A stretch of DNA of 64,000 bases from Streptosporangium becharense. GTDB lineage: Bacteria > Actinomycetota > Actinomycetes > Streptosporangiales > Streptosporangiaceae. A program made the position numbers and the translations under genes. The notes below the pieces were generated by a model. That model was given only the letters and a program-made list of their open reading frames with translations. It ran no database searches and was not told the origin of the DNA. Position 1 is the first letter of the stretch. Every line of letters starts with the position of its first letter. The stretch is taken from contig NZ_JACHMP010000001.1 in assembly GCF_014204985.1 (NCBI RefSeq), positions 7,502,001-7,566,000 of the forward strand. The letters are read 5' to 3'. Below, in pieces: positions 18,287 to 25,679 of this stretch.

Positions 18287-19509
18287 CCGAGCACCGCCTC
18301 GACCAGGCCGGCCAGCAGCGCCGTACGGCCGGGCATCTCGGCCACGACCACGTGCTCGCCGTCGGCGTGGGCGCCGCCTCCCACCGCGCCGAGTCCGTCG
18401 AGGGTGGGGCAGCCGACCCCGGCGGTGTAGTTGCCGTCGGAGGCGCCGCCCACGCCGGCACCGGAGAGGGGGGCGAGCCCGAGCCCGGCGGCGACCCGCT
18501 GCGCGAGGGCGAACAGCTCGGCCGACGAGGAGTGCTCCAGAGGTGGCCGGTTCGGGCCTCCCCGCACCTCCAGGCGGGTCCCGGAGAGCCGGGGGGACAG
18601 GGCCCTCATCAGCTCGTCCACCCGCCGCTGCGCGGCCCGGGTGGGCACCCGGACGTCCACCGCCAGGCGGGCCAGCGCGGGCACGGTGTTGGTGGTGGTC
18701 CCGGCCGACAGCACCGTGGGCGTCACGGTGGCCGACCCCGGGGAAGGCGGGGGAGCGGCATCCGGCGCGGGGGCGGCGGGCGACGACGCCTCCACCGCCG
18801 TCACGGCCGGGAGGCCGTCGTTCGTCACGCCGCGAGCCGGACCGTCGCCCACCCCTCCATCGTGCACCGGAGCGGCGTTGACCAGGTCGGCGATCCCCGC
18901 GACGGCGAGAACCTGGTGGGCCAGCTCGATCCCGGCGTTCGCGCCCCTCTCCGGTTCCAGGCCGGCGTGCGCGGCCCTGCCGTGCACGGTGACCTCGTAC
19001 ATGGAGGTCCCCTTGCGCGCGGTCTTGAGCGCGCCGCCGTCGGCGCTCGCCTCCAGGACGAACGCGGCCGCGCAGCCGCGCGCCGAGTCCTCGACCAGCG
19101 CGCGCGAGGAGAGCGAGCCGACCTCCTCGTCCCCGGTGACCAGCACGCACACCCCGTCCAAGGACGGCAGCGCGGCCATGGCGTGGAACATCTGCACCAG
19201 GCCCGCCTTCATGTCGAACACGCCCGGCCCCCGGGCGATCCCGTCGACCAGCGACCAGGGACGCTCCCGCAGCGTCCCGACCGGCCAGACCGTGTCATGG
19301 TGGCCGACCAGCAGCACCCGGGGGATGCCGAAGGTCCACCGCAGGTGGGTGACCCCGTCGACCACGATCGTCTCCGCGCGCGCGCCGAGCATTCTGCGAC
19401 CCTGGTCGGCGACCACCCGGGCACTGCGGGCCACCGCCTCGTGGTCGGCGGAGAACGACTCGCAGCCGACGATTTCCTCCAGGTCCTGGATCATCCGCGT
19501 CAGGTTCAC
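18283..19509 (-). CDS. M20 family metallohydrolase (CPG2/ArgE-like), candidate N-acyl-L-amino acid deacylase
   Basis: The 408-residue protein shows the M20 di-zinc site: His70 and Asp72 in GHHDTVWP, Asp99 in GVFDMK, the Glu128-Glu129 pair in VTGDEEVGS, Glu153 in VLEASADG, and a late His in GGGAHADGE. His181 in HGRAAHAGLEPE is the dimerisation-lid ligand. Residues about 214-262 are an unusual Ala/Pro/Gly insertion within the lid domain. It would hydrolyse N-acyl amino acids or C-terminal residues; beside NSAR and the COG3375 GNAT, desuccinylation is likely. The GTG start overlaps the dipeptidase stop (GTGA). Confidence 0.88.
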   Translation of the reverse strand: MNLTRMIQDLEEIVGCESFSADHEAVARSARVVADQGRRMLGARAETIVVDGVTHLRWTFGIPRVLLVGHHDTVWPVGTLRERPWSLVDGIARGPGVFDMKAGLVQMFHAMAALPSLDGVCVLVTGDEEVGSLSSRALVEDSARGCAAAFVLEASADGGALKTARKGTSMYEVTVHGRAAHAGLEPERGANAGIELAHQVLAVAGIADLVNAAPVHDGGVGDGPARGVTNDGLPAVTAVEASSPAAPAPDAAPPPSPGSATVTPTVLSAGTTTNTVPALARLAVDVRVPTRAAQRRVDELMRALSPRLSGTRLEVRGGPNRPPLEHSSSAELFALAQRVAAGLGLAPLSGAGVGGASDGNYTAGVGCPTLDGLGAVGGGAHADGEHVVVAEMPGRTALLAGLVEAVLG

Positions 19510-20543
19510 GCGGGCCTGCCCAACTCGGCGCGGAACAACCGGTGCACGTTGCCGCCCAGGATCTTCACGATCTCGTCGTCGGCGAACCCGTGCCCGACCA
19601 GCGCCTCGGTCACCAGCGGCAACCCGGCCGGCCCGGCCAGCCCGGGCAGCGTCGCGTACACGTCCACCTCCCCGTACCCCAGATCCTCACAACACGGCGG
19701 CGTCACATCGTGCAGCACCTCCCGCACGAAATCCGGCCCCAGCCCCACATGATCGATCCCGGCCACCCCCGCCACATGCGCGATGTGCTCCACCAGCCGA
19801 TCCACCCCCCGCGCCGCCGGATCCGCCGCCAGAAACCCCGGAAAGAAATTGACGCACACCACCCCACCGGTGGCGGCCACCCCCCGCAGCTGCGCATCGG
19901 TCAGATTCCGATGATGATCCCGCAACGCCCGCGCCGCCGAATGCGTGGCCAGCACCGGCCGGGTCGCCAGCTCCAGCACGTGCGCCACCCCGGCCGCCCC
20001 CAGATGCGAGACGTCGAACAGCATGCCCAGCCGCTCCATCACCGCCAGCGCCGCCACCCCGGCCGCGGTCAGCCGCCCCCCGGTGGCGTCCTCCCCGCTG
20101 CCGTCGGCCAGCGCGCTCCGCCCCCAGTGCGCGATCGAGGCCACCCGCACCCCCAGCCGGTACACGGTGGGCAGCAACTCCACCGACGCGTCCAGCCCCG
20201 GCATGCTCTCCAGTGCCAGCACCAGCGCGATCCGCCCGGCGGCCAGCGCCGCGTCCACCTGGGCCCCGTCCAGGCACAACCGCACCGCGTCGGCGTTGCC
20301 CTCGGCCAGCACATGCGCGCACTCGATCATCCGCAGCGTCTGGCGCAGCGCACCCTCCGGCCGGTAGCGGTCCTCGACGAAGACCGGCAGCACCTGGATG
20401 TCCACCCCGCCCTCGCGCAGCTGGGGCAGCCACCGCTCCCGGAAGAACGACGCCCACCGCTCCGGCGGCCGGGCACACACCGCCATCAACAAGTCATTGT
20501 GGGTGTCCGCGACGACGGCGCGGTGGTGGAGCTCAACGGACAC
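19506..20543 (-). CDS. M19 membrane-dipeptidase-family (renal-type) dipeptidase
   Basis: The 345-residue protein is a full-length M19 enzyme: His15-x-Asp17 (DTHND), bridging Glu112 (LALESMPG), His180 (FDVSHLG), His201 (ATHSAAR) and a late Asp (HVGLGPDF). There is no signal peptide, so it is cytosolic. M19 dipeptidases tolerate D-residues at the C-terminal position, so they can release D-amino acids from imported peptides. GTG 20543 has GGAGGG about 8 bases upstream. It is the first gene of a coupled M19-M20-GNAT operon and fits as the step between transporter and D-amino acid conversion. Confidence 0.9.
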   Translation of the reverse strand: MSVELHHRAVVADTHNDLLMAVCARPPERWASFFRERWLPQLREGGVDIQVLPVFVEDRYRPEGALRQTLRMIECAHVLAEGNADAVRLCLDGAQVDAALAAGRIALVLALESMPGLDASVELLPTVYRLGVRVASIAHWGRSALADGSGEDATGGRLTAAGVAALAVMERLGMLFDVSHLGAAGVAHVLELATRPVLATHSAARALRDHHRNLTDAQLRGVAATGGVVCVNFFPGFLAADPAARGVDRLVEHIAHVAGVAGIDHVGLGPDFVREVLHDVTPPCCEDLGYGEVDVYATLPGLAGPAGLPLVTEALVGHGFADDEIVKILGGNVHRLFRAELGRPA

Positions 20544-20937
20544 GGGGCAACCCTCCGATGCGTGGTTACGGCGACCGTATGACAGGTCGGGGTGAGGGGG
20601 TTCGTCCCGTTCGCAGAAGAGAGGCCGGAGCGTTCGTCCATTCGGCCAAGACGTCCCGGGCCGCTCGCCTGCGCGGGAGGGACGGTTCGCCTGCGCGGGA
20701 GGGACGGTTCGCCCGCGCGGGGAGGGCGGCCGGTCCGCGCGGTGAACGGCGCGGGGCCGGGATGTGACCGTAGGACCCGCCCATCCGGGACTTTGGTCAC
20801 TGGATGAGGTGTCCTCGCGGCCACTTGAATCTCACGGGTATCGAAGACATCGACGGAGCCCCGCGCTCCCTCGCCCAGGAGGGTGTTTCCCTTGGCGATT
20901 CCCGACGAGTTCCCCGGCGTCCCCCGCGGGGGGCACC
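20544..20937. other. Intergenic region between divergent genes, with 22-bp tandem repeats
   Basis: This gap of about 394 bp separates the M19 operon from the nitronate monooxygenase gene. It holds the 22-bp repeats at 20666-20731. The frame of the next gene is open back to 20764, but that part (RRHRRSPALPRPGG) has no family similarity and is taken as non-coding. No promoter is obvious. Confidence 0.55.
20666..20731. repeat. 22-bp tandem repeat, two exact copies and one degenerate
   Basis: The unit beginning CGCCTGCGCGGGAGGGACGG occurs exactly at 20666-20687 and 20688-20709. A third diverged copy (CGCCCGCGCGGGGAGGG) follows from 20710. Confidence 0.85.
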
Positions 20938-22437
20938 GTGAGGTCCGCGACCCGTCCGCCCGGACCGGCACGCCTCGGGGCCGGCGTGTCTGAGGGCGGG
21001 CTCCCGGTCCTCATCCAGGGCGGGATGGGAGTAGGCGTGTCCGGGTGGCGGCTGGCGCGGGCCGTCGCCCGGACCGGACAGCTCGGCGTGGTGTCCGGGA
21101 CCGCGCTGGACCTCGTGCTGTCCAGGCGCCTGCAGCGCGGCGACCCGGGCGGGCACCTGCGCCGGGCGCTGGCGCACTTCCCGGTCCCGGAGGTCGCCGA
21201 GCGGGTCCTGGCCCGCTTCTTCGTCCCCGGCGGCGCCGACCCCGGCCTGCCGTACCGGCCGGTGCCCCGGCTCGGCCTGCGTCCGCACCGCGCCCGGGAC
21301 GAGCTCACGGTGGTCGCCAACTTCGCCGAGGTCTTCCTCGCGAAGGAAGGGCACGACGGCCCGATCGGGATCAACTACCTGGAGAAGATCCAGCTGGCCA
21401 CGCCCGCCTCCGTCTACGGGGCGATGCTCGCCGGAGTCGACTACGTGCTGATGGGTGCGGGCATCCCCTCGGAGATCCCGCGGCTGCTCGACGCGCTCGC
21501 CGCGCACCGGCCGGCGGAGATATCGGTCACGGTGGCGGAGTCGGCGGCCGACGACCGCCACACCGTCGGCGTCGACCCGGCGGCGCTGCTCGGCCGCGTC
21601 CTCGGGCCGCTGCGCCGGCCCCGGTTGCTGGCCATCGTCTCCTCCCACGTCCTGGCCGCCTACCTCACCCGTTCCGCGGAGACCCGGCCGGACGGGTTCG
21701 TGCTGGAGACACCGGTGGCGGGCGGGCACAGCGCACCACCCCGGGGCAAACCGCAGCTCGACGCCGCGGGCGAGCCGGTCTACGGGCCGCGCGACCGGAT
21801 CGACACCGGCAAGATCGCGGCGCTCGGCCTGCCGTTCTGGCTGGCCGGCGGCTACGGCACCCCGGAGGGGCTGGTCCAGGCGGTCGAGATCGGCGCGGCC
21901 GGGGTCCAGGTGGGGTCGGCCTTCGCGCTGTGCCGGGAGTCGGGCCTGGACGCCACGCTCAGGCGCCGCCTGCTCGGCCGGGCCGCCGAGGGCACCCTGG
22001 AGGTCCGCAACGACCCGCGCGCCTCTCCCGCGGGCTTCCCCTTCAAGATCGCTGACCTGCCCGGCACCATGTCGGACCCGGCCGTCTACGCCGAACGTCC
22101 CCGCCTGTGCGACCTGGGGCATCTGCGCACGCCGTACCGGAAGGAGGACGGCGCGGTCGGCTACCGCTGTCCCGCCGAACCGGTCGGCGTCCACGTCCGC
22201 AAAGGCCGTCCGGAGGAGGACACCGTGGGACGGCGCTGCCTGTGCAACGGGCTGCTCGCCGCCATCGGCCTCGGCCAGCGGCGGCCGGACGGCTACCAGG
22301 AGCCCCCGCTGCTCACTCTCGGCCAGGACCTCGGGTTCCTCGAAGGGCTGCCGGACGACTACTCGGCGGCGGACGTCGTCGGCCACCTCCTCTCCCTCTC
22401 CGCGGCCGGGCGAGCCCGGGTGGCCACCGCGTCGTGA
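20938..22437 (+). CDS. Nitronate monooxygenase / 2-nitropropane dioxygenase-like FMN protein
   Basis: The protein (499 residues from GTG 20938, 483 from GTG 20986) is a TIM-barrel FMN enzyme. It has the opening LPVLIQGGMGVGVSG, a catalytic-region VAGGHSAPPRG, and the phosphate-binding end FWLAGGYGTPEG and AGVQVGSAFALC. The C-terminal extension has conserved Cys residues (RYRLCDL-type, GYRCPAEP, RRCLCNG), as in a longer actinobacterial subgroup. The family oxidises nitronates or acts as flavin reductases; the true substrate is not shown. The start is uncertain: 20938 has only GGGGGG upstream. An FMN reductase gene follows 446 bp downstream. Confidence 0.82.
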   Translation: MRSATRPPGPARLGAGVSEGGLPVLIQGGMGVGVSGWRLARAVARTGQLGVVSGTALDLVLSRRLQRGDPGGHLRRALAHFPVPEVAERVLARFFVPGGADPGLPYRPVPRLGLRPHRARDELTVVANFAEVFLAKEGHDGPIGINYLEKIQLATPASVYGAMLAGVDYVLMGAGIPSEIPRLLDALAAHRPAEISVTVAESAADDRHTVGVDPAALLGRVLGPLRRPRLLAIVSSHVLAAYLTRSAETRPDGFVLETPVAGGHSAPPRGKPQLDAAGEPVYGPRDRIDTGKIAALGLPFWLAGGYGTPEGLVQAVEIGAAGVQVGSAFALCRESGLDATLRRRLLGRAAEGTLEVRNDPRASPAGFPFKIADLPGTMSDPAVYAERPRLCDLGHLRTPYRKEDGAVGYRCPAEPVGVHVRKGRPEEDTVGRRCLCNGLLAAIGLGQRRPDGYQEPPLLTLGQDLGFLEGLPDDYSAADVVGHLLSLSAAGRARVATAS

Positions 22438-22749
22438 CACCCCCGGGGAGGCGGCCCTTCGCACGTGTCCGCCTCCCCGGCGCGGGCCGCCGCCACGCCA
22501 TAGCCCGGCGGCGGCCCGCGGCCCCTGAGTGCTCGCCGCGCTTGGCCGAGAATTCACCCGGTCTTGGAGAAACGCTCCCCTCGATCATGTTCGTGAGCCC
22601 TTTCTGAGGGCAGGTCCGGGAACGTGACGGAGTGTGAGGTCCGGCGGCACCGCCGCCGCCGGGTTGACCTGCGAGGACGCGTACGCCGCCGGGGGGCCTG
22701 CGGGCCGGGCGGCACGGACGGTCCCGCCGGGGGGCCTCCCGCTACCGGT

Positions 22750-22776
22750 CACGGCGATGCCGTGCGGCGGTTTTTT
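22750..22776 (+). terminator. Rho-independent-like terminator
   Basis: CACGGC at 22750-22755 pairs with GCCGTG at 22759-22764 over a GAT loop. CGGCGG and then six T follow (22771-22776), one of the few T-tracts in this window. The T-run is 6 bases from the short stem, so efficiency is uncertain. Confidence 0.5.
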
Positions 22777-22852
22777 CGGTGAATCGGGGAGCGTTTCGCG
22801 CCACCGGTCGCGGTCGCGCGACCACAGCGGTGCGGATCCCCCGTTTTGAGGG

Positions 22853-22866
22853 TCGCGATCTCGCGA
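22853..22866. promoter_or_regulatory. Paired TCGCGA palindromes, possible operator
   Basis: TCGCGA at 22853-22858 and 22861-22866 are separated by TC and lie 18 bases before the flavin reductase start. An operator role is inference from position and symmetry only. Confidence 0.35.
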
Positions 22867-22883
22867 CAGGGATGGGGCCGGGA

Positions 22884-23441
22884 ATGAAGATCATTGGAAT
22901 CGCGGGTGGCCTTCGCTCGGGGGCCTACGTGCGCAGGTTGCTGAAGGCGGCGTCGCGGGAACTGCCCGCGACGACGGAGCTCACGATCTGGGAGGGCCTC
23001 GACCGGGTGCCGCCGCTGACGGACGGCACGCTCCCGCGCGCCGTGGACGAGCTGTGCCACGCCCTCGCCGGGGCGGACGGCATGCTGATCACCGCGCCAG
23101 GGCACAGCTCGCTGCCTGCGCAGCTGGGATACGCCCTCGACTGGGTGGCCTCCCGCCGAGCCGGCGCGGTCCTGGTGGGCAAGCCCGTGGGCCTGGTGAC
23201 CGCCTGCTCACGCCCCCACGAGGCGACGTGGACGCAGATCCAGCTGGGCCGCGCGCTCGGCGCGGCGGGCGCCGTCGTGTACGGGACGGAGGTGGTGGTC
23301 TCCCCGGCTCCGAGCCACTTCGACGCCGACGGCAGGCTCACCGACCCCACCTGCCGAGCGCGGATCCGTCACGTGCTGGAGGAGATCGCCTCGCGCGTCC
23401 CGGCCAGGTCCGGTGCGGACACCGCCCTGTCCCACACCTGA
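22884..23441 (+). CDS. NADPH-dependent FMN reductase-family protein
   Basis: The 185-residue flavodoxin-fold protein begins KIIGIAGGLRSGAYVRRLL, matching the FMN-phosphate loop of the NAD(P)H-dependent FMN reductase family. It continues with GADGMLITAPGHSSLPAQLG (the usual PEYNxSxPxxLK region, here with His in place of Tyr-Asn) and a DWVASR segment. It probably reduces FMN or quinones in the cytosol and could supply a flavin enzyme such as the upstream monooxygenase. ATG 22884 is preferred; ATG 22872 (MGPGMKII) is also possible. Confidence 0.8.
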   Translation: MKIIGIAGGLRSGAYVRRLLKAASRELPATTELTIWEGLDRVPPLTDGTLPRAVDELCHALAGADGMLITAPGHSSLPAQLGYALDWVASRRAGAVLVGKPVGLVTACSRPHEATWTQIQLGRALGAAGAVVYGTEVVVSPAPSHFDADGRLTDPTCRARIRHVLEEIASRVPARSGADTALSHT

Positions 23442-23501
23442 GGACCGCCCGGCCGGTCCGGCGCCCCGGGTGCCGGGCCGGCCGGTTCCTCTGTCGTGGC
23501 G

Positions 23502-23525
23502 GCCGGCCTCCGCCGCGAGGCCGGC
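23502..23525. terminator. GC hairpin after flavin reductase
   Basis: GCCGGCCTC at 23502-23510 pairs perfectly with GAGGCCGGC at 23517-23525 over a 6-base loop, 60 bases past the stop. It has no U-tract. Confidence 0.5.
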
Positions 23526-23626
23526 GGACGGCGGGAGCCGCCGGCGCGGGCCGTGCCGAGAAGACCCCGCGTGATCGCGGTTTCCCCGGGCAGGGACCGT
23601 GCGGACGATCACGCGGAGGAGCGAGC

Positions 23627-24502
23627 ATGACCGAGCTGCTGGCGATCTACAACGAGGGTGCGGGAAGCGCCGGCGATCGGGCCCGGGCCGCGGCCGTCGA
23701 CACGCTCCGCGCCGGTGGCGCCGACGTGGTCGAGGCACCCGTGGGCGAGAAGGACCTCGACGAGACGCTCGACGCCCATCCCGGCCACGACGTGGTCGTC
23801 CTGGGCGGTGACGGCACCCTGCACGTGACGGTCGCCGCCCTGCACCGTCGCGGCGAGCTGACCACCCGCACGGTGGGGCTCGTCCCCCTGGGCACCGGCA
23901 ACGACTTCGCCCGCGGGCTGGGCATCCCGCTCGATCCCCCGCAGGCCGCCCGCGTCGTGCTCGCCGGGCGGTCCACCCCGCTCGACCTGCTGCTCGACGA
24001 CGAGGGCGAGGTCGTGGTCAACGTGGTCCACCTGGGGGTGGGGGCGGAGGCGTCCGAGCGCGCGACGCCCCTCAAGCCCGCGCTCGGGCGGCTCGCCTAC
24101 CCGGTGGGTGCCCTGCTCGCCGGCGTGCGGAGCCCCGGCTGGCGGTTGCGCGTCACGGTGGACGGCCGCCCGATCACCGACGGGCGGCGGGTCCTCATGG
24201 CCGGCATCGGCAACGGCGTCACCATCGGCGGCGGCACCCCGGTGGCCCCTCGGGCCAGACCCGACGACGGCATGGTCGACGTCGTCGTCGCGCTGACCAC
24301 CGGCCCGCTGCAACGGCTGTCGTACGCCCTGCGCCTGCGCCGGGGAACCCACCCGGGGCTGCGCGACGTGGTCACCGCGCGCGGGCGGGAGGTGCTCGCC
24401 GAGGGCGAGCCCGTCCCGGTGAACGCCGACGGCGAACTGACCGGCCGCACCTCCCGCCGCCGCTGGACGGTCGTGCCCGCCGCCTGGCGCATGTTCACCT
24501 GA
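23627..24502 (+). CDS. Diacylglycerol/lipid kinase (DAGK catalytic domain)
   Basis: ATG 23627 has GGAGGA 6 bases upstream. The 291-residue protein shows the DAGK catalytic signature VVVLGGDGTLH and PLGTGNDFARGLGIPL, then the family's beta-sandwich C-terminal domain (GIGNGVTIGGGTPVAPRARP, with DDGMVDVVV and EPVPVNADGE). It transfers phosphate from ATP to a lipid hydroxyl such as diacylglycerol at the inner membrane face. The family also includes sphingosine and other lipid kinases, so the exact lipid is unknown. The frame open upstream to 23054 overlaps the flavin reductase gene and is not coding. Confidence 0.9.
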   Translation: MTELLAIYNEGAGSAGDRARAAAVDTLRAGGADVVEAPVGEKDLDETLDAHPGHDVVVLGGDGTLHVTVAALHRRGELTTRTVGLVPLGTGNDFARGLGIPLDPPQAARVVLAGRSTPLDLLLDDEGEVVVNVVHLGVGAEASERATPLKPALGRLAYPVGALLAGVRSPGWRLRVTVDGRPITDGRRVLMAGIGNGVTIGGGTPVAPRARPDDGMVDVVVALTTGPLQRLSYALRLRRGTHPGLRDVVTARGREVLAEGEPVPVNADGELTGRTSRRRWTVVPAAWRMFT

Positions 24503-24517
24503 CCGGCCCGTGACCGG

Positions 24518-24540
24518 GCGCCGGAGAAGCCCTCCGGCGC
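24518..24540. terminator. Bidirectional hairpin terminator
   Basis: GCGCCGGAG at 24518-24526 and CTCCGGCGC at 24532-24540 form a perfect 9-bp stem with a 5-base loop between the convergent lipid kinase and secreted-protein genes. Confidence 0.75.
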
Positions 24541-24546
24541 CGGCCG

Positions 24547-25449
24547 TCAGGAGCCGACGGCCCGTCCGAACGCGATCGGGCGGTCGGCCATCGGGTGGTA
24601 GCCCGTCGTCACGTTCTCGTTCGCACCCCACCAGTGGCCCAGCGGCCGGTTCGCCGCGTCGGTACGGATGAAGATCCAGCCGCGGCCGAGGCCGGGGTAC
24701 TCGGTGGTGCCGACGGCGCGGGTGTCGCGGAAGTTCCGGTACGGGGACGACGGCGAGGTGGACGCCACCCCATGCGGGTTGCTGGTGACGTCGACCACGG
24801 GAACCGCCCACTCGACCGTGGAGGCGTCGCCGTCCCGGTCGTACGGCACCGGGGCGTCCGCCACGATCATGGCGTGGCCGGTGGGATCGCCGGTGGCGGT
24901 GGGCGAGCCGCCGTACCTGATCGCGATGACGACGCCGGCCCCCAGTTCGTTCACCTGGTCCAGATCCGCGTCGGCGCTGGTGGTGAAATGCTCGACCCCG
25001 GCGGTGAAGGCGTCGTGGTACTGGGCGGCGGTCGGGCTGACCGAGCCGAAGGCGCCCGCCAGGTACCGGTCGGTCACGAACGGCCACGCCTGCCTGAGCA
25101 CCCCGGTGACGAAGCCGGCGCACTTGCTGCGGTTGAAGTAGGTGGTGGCGGAACCGGGGGTGCCCCAGACCACGGACGTCGTCTGGTCGCCGGTGGCGTA
25201 GGTGTTGTAGGCGCTCTGGCCCGGCCAGGCCAGGCTGTTGAGATTGTCGGCGATCTCGGCCGCCGTCAGGTATGTGTCGCCGGGCACGGCCTGCGCCGGC
25301 GTCGCGCCGATCAAGCTCCCCGCCAGGGCCAGGGCCGCGGCCCCCGCCGCGGTCGCCCCACGCGGTCGCCGGCGCATGTCCCGCCGGGTGCCGTTCCGTG
25401 CCGTCGTCTCGTGCCGGTCGTCGGTCGTGCGGGATCTCACGCGTGCCAT
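24547..25449 (-). CDS. Secreted protein with a papain-like (NlpC/CHAP-like) Cys-His arrangement
   Basis: The 300-residue precursor has a twin-Arg-rich n-region and a hydrophobic core ending in PAQA near residue 54, so it is exported. The mature part has Cys110 in RSKCAGFVTGVLRQAW, His192 in TGHAMIVADAP and Asp in VPVVDVTSNPHG. That order (Cys at a helix start, His before a strand, then a polar residue) is the NlpC/P60 and CHAP pattern. I do not recognise a named family. A cell-wall amidase or peptidase role is inference. ATG 25449 has AGGAGAGG upstream. It is convergent with the lipid kinase gene. Confidence 0.72.
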   Translation of the reverse strand: MARVRSRTTDDRHETTARNGTRRDMRRRPRGATAAGAAALALAGSLIGATPAQAVPGDTYLTAAEIADNLNSLAWPGQSAYNTYATGDQTTSVVWGTPGSATTYFNRSKCAGFVTGVLRQAWPFVTDRYLAGAFGSVSPTAAQYHDAFTAGVEHFTTSADADLDQVNELGAGVVIAIRYGGSPTATGDPTGHAMIVADAPVPYDRDGDASTVEWAVPVVDVTSNPHGVASTSPSSPYRNFRDTRAVGTTEYPGLGRGWIFIRTDAANRPLGHWWGANENVTTGYHPMADRPIAFGRAVGS

Positions 25450-25679
25450 GGTTCCTCTCCTGGGTCTTCTCCGGTCTTTCCGGTCATCTCCCCGATCGCG
25501 GGACGCCCGCGTCCGCCGTCGCGCGTGCCACCCTCGTGCCCGTGCCGCGCGTGCCCGTGCCACCTGTGCCGCCTGCGGGAGGGAAGCCAGGCGCGCGCGC
25601 CTCCGCCGGACGGCCGCGGAGCGGGGGCGTGCCGTCACGCCTCCCGCTCCGCGGCCCGGCCCGCGGGACGCGCTCCGCG

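Larger units (their letters stand above)
22438..22883. other. Intergenic region with terminator and TCGCGA palindromes
   Basis: No gene is visible. The stretch holds a hairpin with a T-run (22750-22776), an inverted repeat GGTCGC...GCGACC at 22806-22823, and paired TCGCGA palindromes at 22853-22866 just before the flavin reductase gene. Confidence 0.6.

Noticed and set aside
20764-20937. N-terminal extension of the nitronate monooxygenase from 20764
   Set aside because: The extension has no family similarity and is Arg/Pro-rich; the FMN-domain strand begins near 20990.
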